Assembly (NCBI GenBank): GCA_018881555.1
Contig: JACAXG010000091.1
Location: 3,134,194-3,198,193 of the forward strand
DNA length: 64,000 bases
Source: Amblyornis subalaris
Taxonomy: Eukaryota; Chordata; Aves; Passeriformes; Ptilonorhynchidae
Direction: 5' to 3'
The translations under genes and the position numbers were made by a program. Shown one piece after another: positions 34,481 to 47,084 of the stretch (positions within the stretch are counted from its first letter, which is position 1; the number at the start of each line of letters is the position of its first letter). The notes under the pieces are model-generated. The model ran no database searches. It saw only the letters and a list, made by a program, of their open reading frames with translations, and was not told the origin of the DNA.

Positions 34481-37400
34481 TGCCTCTGGGCAGACTTCGG
34501 CTGTGCTCTATTAGGTTCTGGGATCATCCATAGGCAGGATTCAGAGTGACAAGTCTGATCCAGTTTAGTAGCTCAAGACAAACCCTGTGAGGTCCAAGGA
34601 CGTGTCAGGCAGGGGAGGCAGCGCTGAACAAGGTGCTGCAGAGCTTCAGCTCTTATTTGTGGAAGAAATGATGGTTAGAAGCTGTATTTGTTCTCACTGA
34701 TGCACAGGTCTAGCCCNCAATCACCAATTGCTGTCTGTTGACTAGTGCTGGGTACGTGGCTTGGGTGAATTTGCTGCCTGGCCTTTGGATTACATGGGAT
34801 GTGTTAGTGCAGACCTGAGCGCCCTCTACCAAGNACCTGCCTGAAACTTACTGCTAGGTACACACTAATCCTAAATAAACCCTGATCTTGAAACTGTCCT
34901 TCCCCAAACCAAAGAGCTCTGAGCATTTNGAAGCCAAGGGATGCTCTTTGCCCAACGAGAGCTTAACCGTATGGAGCCAAATCCCCTTCACTGAACTGGT
35001 GCCTTTCTGGGGAGAAGCTGCAGTTCAAAATACACCTACCTGGTGTTTTTTTAAATAGGGCAGACCCTCTCTTGGCTGCAGTTTGGCTCCCCATCCACGC
35101 AAGGAGTAAATCAGCTCCTGACGTCCTTTGTTTGTGGTGTGGCTCGGCTGCCTCGTGCTGGAGCGCTGGTCTCTAGGTGGCACTCACTGTTATTTTTGGG
35201 TGCATTTCAACAAAGGCTGCATAGCTGAGCTTGTCCCCCGCTGAAGGGACAGCTGCCTCTCTGGCCAGGCTGGCTGCTGCTGCTGGGTTTAGGAGGCTGA
35301 CACAAAGGCTTGAACTTCTTCCTGCTGCCCAAACATACGGGGTTTCCTGCAGTGTCTTCTGGAATTCCTTGAAGAGGGGTAGGGAGTCAAGTGCACACTC
35401 CTCTGGTTTTAGTTGTGTCATCTTTTACTGAGACTGCCACGGAATGAAATCCCAGTAAATGCTTGGAAGGAGGGTGAGCTCTCGAGGTGACGGAGGTGAG
35501 TGTGCTGTGGGACAGGCTGTGGCTCCTGTGATGGTTCTTTCCATGGTTCAGTCAGTTTCTTGGGTTGTTTCTGGAGCTCAGGCTCATGTTGCACTGTTNC
35601 TGCCTTTTCCTGAGCCTGCACTACCTGTATTCACAGCATCACCTGTAATCTATTCTCCAGGATTTAAGGTCTTTTTAGATCCTTTAAGTGCAGCNACTCA
35701 TGTGTTTAATACTTCCTACCCATACTTGAGAGGAAAAGTATTTCTCTGTCAATGTAGAAACATTCACCATATGAACACTCAATCCTGCAGGCTGCAGCTG
35801 ACCTCCTCTAATCCTTAATGGTGCATCTTGGCAAAATGTGCCTTNCACGCTGAGTCTAAGCCCTGGAACAAAGCTGACTTTCCAGGGAGCTGTTCTTCCC
35901 TGCACTGGCACACAGCCTGGAGAGAGCTGAAGCTCCTCTTCTGTTTTATTCCTGTTTCTCCTTGGAGTTTGTCTGCCGTGCTGCAAGACACTGACTCAAA
36001 TGAACATCAACTTCATACAAATCAATGAAACCCGTGACAGGAGCTCTTTGCATCAATTAACCAGATTGCAGGTGGGATGGGAATTCCTCGGTGTACAGAC
36101 TTATTTCCCAGCCACTCCCTCTGCTTTCCCCATCTCCCCAGAAGGGATCCATATGAGCCAGCACAGTAGCAAAAAGATCTAATGGCTCAAAACTTGGATT
36201 CTTCTGCCCATGGGAAAGAACACACGGTTTTAGTTTAACAACAGTGACCTTTAAAGGGTGCAAATTACAGCCAACAAAGGAAAACTCTGCAGTAGGAAAC
36301 CACACAGACAAGGATGGGAGAAGCAGCTTGGTTTTAGCAAAACTGGAGGTGAACCGCCCTGATGCCAAGTGTGATTCCAATCCCTAAATCACTCAGTCTC
36401 TTTAGCTNTGGAGGTTGCTCCTTGGCCCTTTAATAACTGGCTGAACAATAAATGAATTGTTGGTTTTGGAGAGTGTTATGATGGGCTGGACTAGTTTTAA
36501 TCTTTGGTTAAATACTTGATACAGAGCCAGGTGAGTGTAAATGTTCCAGGTTGCCTTCACTGTGCACACATGAGTTGTAGCAAAGCCGTGCAACGTCTTC
36601 TAGACCTTAGTGAAAATTCCTTGAGTTTGCAGTTCAGCCTGTCAGAGGCTTTTTCAGCAGTGAATTCTGTGCTGGAGAGAGGGGTGGACAGAGGAAAAAT
36701 GCAGCATTAGTTGAAGCATCTCTTCCTTCCAGGTGAATCATTTACCTGCAATATCTTAGTTCTAGATCACTATTTTACAGGAACACAAAGCTCGAGAAGT
36801 CGAAGGGAGGCTTCCTTTCCTCCTCATTCTTGTCTTCAGCTCCTGGCCAAATCAGCACTGCTGATGGTGACAGCAAAGCTGGAAGAGGAGCCAAGGGCAG
36901 AGGGCCAGGAGCTGGCAAAACTGAGCCACCTGCTCTCCTCCCACCTTGTTTGCTTTTATGAAATGGCTGCTGCTGCGTNGGAGACTGGCACTTGTTTGCG
37001 AGGTGTGTGAGCGCGGCACAGAAGTGGAGTGTGCCTGTGGCGTGCTCACATACGTGTGCGTAATACAGCTCACTTACGGCAGGAGTGGATAAAGGATTCG
37101 GCTGACCAGCTTAATTTCTTTGTTTGCCTAGAACTTGGTGTAATCCCAAGTATTTCTTTTCACCTTAAATCCTGCTTGCTTTGGGGGAAGGGAGCACAGC
37201 ACCAGTTTGATGCACAATTGCTTTGTTTAGATTGGGAATTCCTCACTGGAGAAGCTCCTTGGGGCAAGGAGGAGAGCTCTGTGCCTTTTATTGTTGTGCC
37301 AGTAATGCTGTGGGCAGTGTTTCCCGGCACTGGTGTAAACNGGGAGCCCTGTTTTACAACAAATCCTACCAGGAGTGGCCTACAGAGTGCTGGATCACCT

Positions 37401-39719
37401 TACAGAGGATTTGTTCTGTGAAGAACTTACTTGAGCTGGATTTAATCTGCTGTCTGGATGCTCTTAGGATGCTGCAGCATGTCCTGCTGAGCTGCTTGCG
37501 AGTGCCTGCACATTACCCAGGCGGAGGGCAGGGTTTGGCATCGTTCTCCGTGACCCAGTTGGTTTGCACTGACCGAATCCGTCAGGATCTGAGCGCTCCC
37601 AGTGGCCCTTCAGCTTGCGAGGAACAACCTCTGCCTTAGCGACCCCAAACGCGTGCCTAAAATGAATATAATTCCTGTCCTTATNCCTACATCCAGCAGC
37701 TGAATACCAAGAAATCCTGACTTATTAAAATAATTCTCAGTCTCTAAATGACTCCCATAAAGCGACTTAAACCAGCTGTAACTGGGAGAGTTCTTTAAAT
37801 AGTTGCAATCTGGGCTTGGCACAGGGCAAACCGTTCTTATAGTGAAGAATTTAAGAGATTTCCATGACTTCCTATGGGATTTCAGAGGTCAGTTTGGGGC
37901 TGTGTAGGAAGGAAAGTGAGAAGCTAAGCCAGTGACTTCCAGCAGAAGTGTGGTGGTGATGGGTGTATTTCCATGTGCACAAGAGTGGTGGTTTTGAGGT
38001 TTTTTTTTTTCCTTTTTCCCCCTTATTTTCTGCTCCCTACAAAAGGCATAGGCTCAAATCCCCCTGCCCCAGAAAAACATTTTCCAGGCGCTCTCACGCC
38101 ACAGACCGAGTGCCTCTTTTCGTATCTGATAACTCAACTTTTTAGTTTCTCCTCCTTTAGCTTTGAAGCCATTCAAGCTCTCAGCCATTTGTTTGGGGTC
38201 TGGAGAGGTGACAGCATCCTTTGCCCTCGCGCACAGCGTGTCGGCAGCTTGCACTAGTGCTCCCTGTGGATAAATGCTTCACCTGGGAATACAAAATGTG
38301 AGAGCTGCTGCTCTCTGTTCTCAGCTGCTGACAGATGGAGTTGGGCATCATCTGGTGAGCCGAGCGCGGCGATGATGCGCTTTGCGGTGTTAAATCACCA
38401 CTTTGATGTGAAGTTTTTGCTGCCCTGGTCTCTCCTCCACATAATCTGCAGTCGGCTGCCGTGTGTGGGGTACGAAGAAGCAGNGTGGTTTTGTTTGCTT
38501 GTTTTTCTTAATTGCAAGAAGCCATTGCCAACCAAAAATTGTGGTTTCTTTGCTCCGTGGTTTTCTCCTCAAAGCCCTTTGGAGTCGTGTTTCTCTTCTG
38601 ACAGTGTTTTCAGCCCACCCGTGGGTGAGCAGTAGCAAAGGCAGCAGTTGTGGTGGGTCAGCACTGAACATCTGAGGCTCCTCCATGCACAGCTAAGGCT
38701 ATTAAAATGTGTTAATTTATTGCTTTGGGAGTGAAGTCAAAGCTCATGGGCATGTTTCAAGGGAACTACCTGTCCCTAATGTAGGAGCAGCGACTTAGAG
38801 CTGCCAGACCTTTCCCAGCCTGTGTCTTTTAATCGAATGTGCTCATCTGAGTCCAAGGAAACCACCAGATAGTCCAGATTTAAGGTGAAAATATCTGTCT
38901 TCCCTCTCATTAAGGAGCTCTTTGCAAGTGGTCTCAACACTGAGACAAACGGGAGCTGCCCCATTCTTCTTGGCAGAGCTGAGTGTCATAGACGTATAAA
39001 GGAGAAGGGGTAAATAGCTGTGAGAAGCATGTTAAATTTTCTAAAAATCTGGATATTTTTAGCTCCCATATAGCACAAGNGCCCTCAGTGTGTGAGTGGT
39101 CCTTGCTAAGTCAGTACCAGTGAGGGCTCAGCATAGTGATGGAGCCGTCCCAGCCAGGGTGTGCATCAGACTCGGGTATTATCTGCTGATGAAGAGGCAG
39201 GGCAGTTGCTCTTAATCCAAGCAGAATAATGTGCCTGAGATCTTAATTCTCTTTGGGAGACAAACGGAGATGCCTTGGTGCCAGGCGTATTTTGGGATTG
39301 TGCAAATATTTGAGGGGGATTTGTTTCCTGAGCTGGGCAGGCTGGCAGCAGCCTTGCTGGAGCCTCTGGAAGTGCTCAAGAGGCACTGGGCAGCGTTTTG
39401 CTCTGATGTACGTAGCAGGGAGAGCTGGACAGCTCTGCTTGACAAAAATAACTGATCCTAGTTTGGCTGTAGGTGAGGAAAAGCCAGTCCATGCTGTAGG
39501 TGTGGGATTCCAGAGCAGGGGNAGGGCGGGCTCGTCGGTGGGGCTGTGCTGGGCTCCTTGGGGGGTTTCTTGTTGACCAAGCNCTCGCCACCTCAGTTGT
39601 CGCTTTTTTGGCTTGTCATCCACAGACTGAGGCAGTACCTGTCCGGTTACGAATGGCCTTATGCTTAAAAAAATAAAGGCTATAGTAANAGAATAAAGAA
39701 AACCCCCAACCCCTCCCCT

Positions 39720-40387
39720 CGTTTCTTCATACGCCGGGTCTCCCTTCAGAGCTGGGCCACGACTTTCTCTGGGAGGCAGCTAACGGTATTTAAAATCTAG
39801 GTCACGGAGGGAGGGGGAGCGGCGCTGCCGCCCGCAGTACCGGCGGGCAGGACCCCTCCTGCCCCCTTCCTACCGGGGCCGTGCGGCGCCAAATTATCGC
39901 CTCCCCCGCCACCATCACCTTAGCGGGGGGANTGGGGGNAAACGGGCGGNAATCCCGTCATTTCAGCCTCTCGCGGCCGGGGTATTTTTGTGGCGGGCTC
40001 AGGGAGGCGGCACCGGGCGGTCCCTCCGGGGCGCCCGCGGGAGGGAAACGTGAAGGAACAGGCGGGGGGAGCCGTGAGGGGGCGCGCGCGCCCGCTCCCC
40101 CGCCGGCCGCGGGTTCCCCTCGGCCAATAGCGAGGCGGCGCTGGCGGCCCGCCCCCCGCCCTCGGCCAATGAGAACTTACTACAGTGTTGTGGGGGGGGG
40201 GAGGCGGAGCCGGGCGGGGGGAGGCAGAGACGCGGGCGGCGGCGGGCGCGGAGCGGGCGCGGAGCCGGGAGGAACGGAGCAGCNAGCGGCGGGCTGGGCA
40301 CGGCACGGCCCCGGGGTGCCGCACCGCAGCGGGGGCTCTGCGGGGCCCGGCGTGAGGGCGGCGGGCGCCGCGCGCGGGGGCGGTCGG
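39720..40387 (+). promoter_or_regulatory. CpG-island promoter P2 with a non-coding first exon
   Basis: A second dense CpG island has paired CCAAT boxes at 40124 and 40166. A probable exon starts near 40215-40230 and ends at 40387 with the donor GG/GTAAGTG. No ATG lies between 40230 and 40387. As with P1, the exon would be purely 5' UTR. Both donors point right, consistent with alternative first exons of one gene, though two separate genes cannot be excluded. Confidence 0.6.
40124..40170 (+). promoter_or_regulatory. Paired CCAAT boxes (NF-Y sites)
   Basis: CGGCCAAT occurs twice, with CCAAT at 40124-40128 and 40166-40170, a 42-base spacing in the same orientation. Both copies lie some 50-100 bases before the probable start of the P2 exon, which is the usual position for NF-Y. 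Confidence 0.6.
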
Positions 40388-41130
40388 GTAAGTGCGCGCG
40401 GGAGCGTGTGCGCGGCGCGGGGGAGCGCGCGCGGCCTTTGCGCGGCGGGTCCGTGTGTCCGCGCGTCCGTGCGTCCGTGTACGCGGACGGCGGGNCGGCG
40501 CGCGCCCGCCGTCTGTGCGTGGGCGGGCACGTGTATGTGCGCGTGTGTGGTTGTGCACCGTGTGTGAGCGCGTGTGGTCATCTGCGCGAGGCGCGTCTGC
40601 GGGGCGAGCGCGTGCGGTCAGTGCTCCGGTGCGCGTGGGGNGTCGGAGTGTGCGCGCGTGGTCTGCGCGGGCGCCCCGTGTGTGTGCTTTGCGTCGGGGG
40701 TGTGCGGTGTGACTGCTGTGAGCTCTGTGCGTCTGAGCGCTGCATGTGTGCCCTGTGCGTGTGCAGCCTGTGCGCGTCTGTGTGCACAGCAGGTGAGCGT
40801 GCTGGGTGTATCTGTGTGTACACGCTGTGTGAGTGCGTGCACGGCGTATCTGTGTTTGCACTGTGTGTTTGCACTGTGTGCACGATGTATCTGTGTGTGC
40901 ACAGTATGTTTTTGCACTGTATGTGCATAGTGTGTGTGTGCACAGTATGTTTTTGCACTGTGTGTATGTGCACAGTGTGTGTGTGCACAGTATGTTTTTG
41001 CACTNTGTGTGTGTGTGCNTGNAGTGTATCTGTGTGCAGTGTGCGTTTGCACAGACCGACTCCAGTGTGTCTCTGTGTGCACAGTGCATATGTGTGCACA
41101 GTGTGTGTGTGCACAGCTCATGTATGAGCG
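40388..41130 (+). repeat. Alternating purine-pyrimidine tract grading into a TG-rich minisatellite
   Basis: After the P2 donor the sequence is dominated by GCGCGC and GTGCGT phrases that change progressively to GTGTGTGCAC phrases. Between about 40890 and 41030 a unit containing 'gcacagtatgtttttgcact' recurs with 41- and 45-base periods (40901, 40942, 40987). Cys/Val/Ala-rich frames on the plus strand and His/Thr-rich frames on the minus strand are by-products. Four Ns lie within it. Confidence 0.85.
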
Positions 41131-41966
41131 CTCCGTGGGGCTGTGTGTGTCATGGAGAACTGGAAGCCGAAAGACTGAGGCTCAGCCTGAGACAGATTCT
41201 GCAGAAGGCAAGAAATGAGGATAGCAGGATAGGGACGCACGGCACAGGGGAGATGGCACCCACTGTCCCCCTTTGCTTGGGAGTGGGGGGTTCCTGGGGC
41301 TGCCGTGGCCGAGCTGGGATGCCCAGCTCTGCCCAGAGTCCATTGTGCAGGAGGAGGAGGAGGAAGGAGATATGGTGGGGAAGGGCTGTCAGGGAAATGC
41401 TCCAGGCTCCACAAACCGATGGGGCCCTGTTTACCCACCAGTGGGACAAATGTGGGTGCTGTGGTCTGGCATCAGTCAGGCAAGGGCTCTTTCCCATCTG
41501 CGCCTCCGGCTTTCCTCTGAATTCCAGCTCAAGAAAACACCTCAGCCCACTGGGAAGCAACGCTCTTCAGCTAACAGGATTTTCCACCAAGGCATATTTT
41601 TATTTCCTATCTCCAACGAAGCACCGTTTGTAACGAAAATTACTCCGGAGGGTCCAGAATGAGTTAAAATCCACCTCGACCACCTCTGTGAGTGCCACAG
41701 CTGCAAATGTCCGAAGTCCTCACTTCCGTGTTTTTTGGGGAGAAGCTTGTTCCCCCTTTGTGTGCTGGTTTGTGGGAGCTGGTTTTGGGCAGAGTCCGGC
41801 AGCTCTCCCTGCTGTTGCTGTGTAAAGGGTTACTCAAGAATGACATGTTTGATGGCAAAGAGAAAACTTCTTAGAGATTGTCCACATTCTGGGGTAGGTG
41901 CTGTGCTGATTCGGTTATAATTCTGTGTGTTAATTTAATTAAGATACTGGAGAAGCAAAGCAAAAC

Positions 41967-41998
41967 AGGTCCCTTCCAACCCAAACTATTCCATGATA
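41967..41998 (+). mobile_element. CR1 3' terminal remnant, sense
   Basis: Only the last 30-odd bases of a CR1 are recognisable: 'ggtcccttccaacccaaact' followed by 'attccatgat'. Confidence 0.7.
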
Positions 41999-44089
41999 AT
42001 CTCATTTCTGAACAGCACCACAAACCCAATTTCTGCCTTACCTTGCTCTTTCTATTTAGGATTTTAAGGTTTTCCGAACGTGCTGGATTTTGCTTGCCTT
42101 AGTTTGGTAGATCTGGAGGGATGGCCTTTGAATCAGTGATTCTTCTTCACAGTTGAGTTACTGAATGTAAAAATAATCCCTGTAAGGTCTCATGGGGCGG
42201 AGAATATGTCGGGTCTGCATGAGGGATGCGGAGGGGCTCTGCCCCGGCTGCTGCCACTGCCGTGCTGCTGTGGAGTGCAGTTCCTCTCACAATTAGCTGA
42301 CTCGTGTGTCGCTGTCCCAGGAGCTGCTCCCTTTGCTTCAGAGGTTGCTTTGTGGAGATCCAAAGTAGGTTTTTCTCTTTTTTAGGGGCTGGTCCAGCCA
42401 TATTTTTAATGAATTGGAGGTTTTCCTGCAGCATTGTGGTGGTTGTTAAGGGATGTCCTGCTTGCGGTGTGTGTCGGTGATACTGATACCCTTGGTGTTT
42501 ATATTTTACATCATGCTCACCTCTTGCATCTTCAGTTGCACTTCTGGGTCAGTTTCGAGCATTGGGTGTGATTTAAAAGGCAGTGGGGTCCTTTGCATAT
42601 CTCTGCTGCCAATGGCCTTGATAAAGAAGGTGAGGATTTTCTAGGATTCCCATGGACAAACGTAATCTGCTGCAGAAGGTAAATATCAGGATAAGCATAG
42701 CACTCCTTACCTTAAAAACTCAATTAGAACCTTATGAACCAGAGAGTATTGACACATTCGTTATTTCCTGTATCAGTTTAGATGATGAGAACAGGAATTA
42801 CCTGTGTTTTCATCTGATCTCATGATTGCAATTTAAAACAAATGATCTTATTAGAAGCAACGCATTTTGTGGGAAGGCAGCACTCCCAAGGAGGAAGGAC
42901 TCCTCTGGGCCTGTTTCTAAACACTGTATGTTCCCAAAGCCTAGAAATGCTTCAGACAATGATACTCCAAACCTACAGCTCCTGGCTCTGCTATCTCCCT
43001 GCCAAGTGTCCGCGTGCTCTGTGTAAGCAGCTGCGGTGTTTTTCACTGGACAGCATTTGATTTTCAGAAAGCAGTAAAATGTGTCACTCCTGCTGCCCTG
43101 TTTACTGCTTGTGGAGCAGATATTTGAAGNGATGGGACATAGGTTGGTGGGGATGCAGCTTCTCTAGTGAGCAACCACCTCTACAAATTCATTCATTAGA
43201 GATCAAAGTGTTGCTGTGCCGGGGTAGCTTGCAGGGATGTNGGGATGCTCCATGTGCTTTGATACATTGATAGGTGGATGATGATGTNATGAATGTGGCA
43301 TGTAATGTGCTGGAATAAGGTTGTGTGTACAGAAGGGTTGCTGACNGAAGGCAGTGGCTCTGTAGTACGTTTTCACCAGCAGTTATTTGGCATCTCAAAG
43401 GAATCCTGGATTTTTGGGGTAAGTGGGTGAACCTCTGGCTCTTCATCCTCGGGGCGGTTCAGTGGAAGTGTTGGCTGAGTGTCCACAGCATCTGACTAGG
43501 AGTTTCTCCTCAAACACCTTTCCTTGTGTTCCCNAANGAGGGGTATNTGCTGAGAACNTCTTCATTTGGGGGGGAAAAAGCCNTAGAAATCAGTGCTGCT
43601 CAGAGATCCTGTGTCCGTGATGAGTGGAAGAGCTCTGGGCTCTCCCCAGGTATCCAGGCCAGGGATCTCTGCCCCTGGTGGGAGCTTCCCACCCCACTGT
43701 GGATGGAGGCATGTGTGGGACTGCAGTGGGGAGTGGGAGCTGGGCTGTACTGGTGTGCCACACNGGGTCAGTGTCTGGACTTGGTGGAGCTGCTTTTACA
43801 TTCCTGGGAAGAAACTGTGATGAATCAAAGGGCTTTAACAGAGGAGTCTGAGGGCCTTGCAGCAGCCCTATAGGTGCGAATTAATTTCCTATCATAAACC
43901 TTGCTTTTAAACTCTGCTGCATATCTGTTGGCTTCCTTCTAACTCCTGTGCAACTTTCCTAGAGCTTTAAGGAATGCCANATACTCAGGTTGCTCAGGCT
44001 CAGGGCTGTGTTTGTTGCTGTTGTGTGTTTCTCCTGGGAAGTTCAATGTAAAGCTTTGCATCGGGAGTAGAAATTGCAGTCTGGGCCTG

Positions 44090-44500
44090 GGGATCTTTTG
44101 CNATGATTATTCTGCTTTCTTGGTGCTTGGCTTTTGCTGTAATCTTGTGTAGATTAAGCAGGCGGTGATACGTAAAGATTTCCCTTTATATGTCTTATCT
44201 ACTACTGTTTTGATCAGTATTGTGGTTCCTTAAGTTGCAAAGAACTGTAGGATGCGACATAGCGGGGATTTATCTTTGTCCATCAGATGGATTAGGTAGG
44301 AATGTTCATGGCTTGTACTTAATCCAGATTAATATTATTAGTTTCTTTACGTTCAGTCGGTTGTTTACGCTTGTTTTCTGTTTACGTGAATTTTTGCTTG
44401 TGTAATGCCGCTCACATTGTGCATTAAAAACAAATGCTTTTAATTTGTCCGTGTAGATGGATTAAATCTTTCTCTCTCTGTTTTTTGNTTTGNTTTGGTT
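44090..44500. other. AT-rich block, possible conserved regulatory DNA
   Basis: A non-repetitive AT-rich stretch contains GATA-type ('gtcttatctac') and homeodomain-type ('cttaatccagattaatatta') words and 'gtttacgtgaa'. No exon or transposon signature is visible. It ends in a T/G-rich run with three Ns near 44488-44503. Confidence 0.2.
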
Positions 44501-46017
44501 TNGTTTTTTTAAATGAAGCAGTTCCACAGAGAGGAAGATTGTGTGCGCTTGAGGGGTGTGATGAAGCAATCGTTCTCTTCCAGGGCATGCTCCTCTGGAC
44601 CCTGCTGCATTTCTGATCCGGGATTTTTAAACAAATTCCCATGCCAGCTTGCTTTAGCTGCTGTGCTCAGAGCAAACGTCGACAGCAGTGGTTTGTAATT
44701 TATAATTTATAAAGTCTCATTGCACTTGAACTCTGGTGCTTTTGGAGGGGACCAAGAATTTTTATCTCCCTGATCTCGATGCAGAGCCTGAAAGATGCAG
44801 GAAGACGAGCAGCTCTGGGGAGTGTTTGTCCTTGCAGGTGGTGGGAAAGCTGCCTGGTTGCGTGGCCGTGGCCACGGCGTTGGGTGCTTCCCTCCCCCAC
44901 GTGTATTTTTGGGGAGCAGCCCATTCCATCTGCTGATAAGGGTGAGTGCCATGGGATGTCAGCCTGGCTTTCAGGCAGGGTCACACCATGGAANAACCCT
45001 CCGTGGCTGCCTCAGGAAACCTGGAGCCCAGAACTGGGGAGATCCTTTGCTCGGCCAAAATCGAATCCTTCTTATGGGGATCAGCTCAGCCCGAGTTATA
45101 ACCACAGCAAAAGACGCTGTGGCAAGAGCCTGGGGATGGGAGTACACTTTGGAAGCAGCGGGAGAAGAATTGGGCTAGTTAGCTATTTCTATGAAAACCA
45201 CAATTCCTTTGAACTCGCCGGTCACCGATTGTAGGCTGATTATTCCCGCCCTTCCCCGCCCCATGAAATGTGTGTGTGTGTGTGAGAGAGATAATTAAAG
45301 GCTTTTAGTTAAATAAATAACTAAGCTGCTCACGTGGCTTTTTGGTAGAATTGCAGAGCCAAACCCTTGGAGGTGGAAGATGGCGCCTGCTGCTGCTGGT
45401 CCCACAGCATCTCCTCGCCTTCCTGGGCTGGNGTGGCCTTGGAACATGATTCCATACGGACTTTTCACCCCCGGGGCTTGTGTNTCACTGAATATGAGAG
45501 GGAGCAGGGTGTAAGTGGGGACAGTCCCATCCCCTTGTGTCCGGGGCTCCAGGCTGTATTTATTCCCTGCTATTCAAACTCTGCTCCAAAGACAGGATTA
45601 ATAATTCCTGCCTGGATTCATCTGCNATGCCTGTGTGCAAATGAATCGAAGGCGTGAGCTGGTCTTTGCAATTGACTCATGAGATGGGTCTGGATGCTCC
45701 AGGACAGCTTGAAGGGTGGTTTGGTTTTATCCCTTTGACACGGAGCATGATGGAACGTTTTATGTTCCAGCCCTGGTTTCTGTCTCTGTGAGCTGCCTGC
45801 AGTGCCTCGAGCCAGGCACTTGGAAAATGACAAACATGCAGCTGGTGACCATTCCTGGGGAGTTTTAGCAGTTGTTTGTCATTGGGCAGGCCCTGGTTCA
45901 TGGAAGGATAAAAATCTTTCGGGTCCAGCTTCAGCTGCCCTAGCCAGGAAATATTTCTCCTCCTTGCCTGCTGCCTTCGAGTTCCTGAACCAGTGNATAA
46001 GAGGGCCCTATAACCAA

Positions 46018-46275
46018 TGTCACAGAATCTCTTGAGTTGGAAGGGACCCACAACGATCATCAAGTTCAACTCCTGGCCCTGCACAGGACACCCCAACAAA
46101 TCCTACCCTGTACCTGACGGTGTTGTCCGTTATCCAAATGCTCCTGGAGCTCTGGCAGCCTTGGGGCCGTGACCATTCCCTGGGGAGCCTGTTCAGTACC
46201 TGACTGCTCTCTGGGGGAAAAACCTTTTCCTAATATCTAACCTGAATGTATATACTCGATTTCCCCTCTTAACGT
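46018..46275 (-). mobile_element. CR1 LINE 3'-end fragment, antisense, another subfamily
   Basis: It begins 'tcacagaatctcttgagttg' and continues with 'acgatcatcaagttcaactc', 'ctgcacaggacaccccaa' and 'cttttcctaatatctaacct'. These phrases belong to a CR1 subfamily different from the 'gccatgggcagggacacc' type. Confidence 0.9.
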
Positions 46276-46993
46276 GAGGGCCAGAGGAGAGCAGGATGCC
46301 CTGGGGCTTTATGGGAAAATGCAAATTTTAGTAGGTGCAGAGGCAGNTCAGGGTAACATTTTGCAGACTGACAAAAAAAACCCCTTAAATCCCCAAGCAA
46401 AAACTGCTAGTCTGTCCTTTAAATACTGTTTTCTGTGTGCATGTAGTGTTTTATTCCTGTTTGCAAACGCACATATCCTGGCAGTGTCACCTCGATGTGC
46501 ACATGATGGGACCCTCTGGGGATGCAGCCCATTGGAGAAGAGCNGTGGTGAGCTGTCTCCCCCTGGGATGAGGGAGTCCTCCTGTCCTTCANGTAAATGA
46601 AAACACAGCTGCTCACTTTGTCTGAAAAGTCTTAAAATCCAGCATTAGGTTTTCTGGCCTAAGTACCTGTTTTACAACTGTTGGTTGGCAGTGATTGACA
46701 GGCAAGATGGAAATTGTGTGTTTAAACTGGGGGGGGGTGTTGGTGTGAAGTCAAAAAAGTCACCTAGCCAGCATCCCTCTTTCTCCTGCATGAATATGTG
46801 TGTGAGTGTGTAGAGGCAATAAAAAGGTCATTTAATCATGCCCTGACACAGGCAGAAAGCAGAGGATGAGTTCCTAGTGCTTGTAGGAGGAAGGGGTCAC
46901 ATNAAGAAAACAGCATTTTTAGGATCCTTAGTAGCATGTATTACAATATGAGCAGGGAGAAACCAGGTGGGATGAATACCAGACACTTCCCTG

Positions 46994-47084
46994 GTGTCCC
47001 TCCATCCCTCCCAGGGATGTCCCTCCATCCCTCCTCCTGGGGAGTACCAGCACTGCTCCCATGTCCCTCTGTCCCTCCTGGGAT
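46994..47084 (+). repeat. Short CT-rich tandem repeat, 3 imperfect copies
   Basis: The phrase 'gtccctccatccctcc' recurs with changes at about 46996, 47019 and 47062. The last two copies are separated by an insert around 'gagtaccagcactgctccc'. Confidence 0.6.

Larger units (their letters stand above)
20873..39700 (+). other. Long region without recognisable exons (putative first intron after P1)
   Basis: No open frame in this 18.8 kb matches a protein family I recognise. 14-3-3 (YWHAB), RIMS4, KCNK15, ADA and PKIG, all near CCN5 in human, were considered and not seen. It contains the G-rich tract, a 37-bp minisatellite, a 29-bp repeat, two CR1 copies and several AT-rich blocks. An isolated AATAAA at 26023 has no supporting gene. 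Confidence 0.5.

Noticed and set aside
39920..41127. A 389-residue minus-strand frame and Cys-rich plus-strand frames near P2
   Set aside because: They come from alternating CG/TG DNA. The translations are His/Thr or Cys/Val repeats, cross the promoter and 5' exon, and have no family resemblance.
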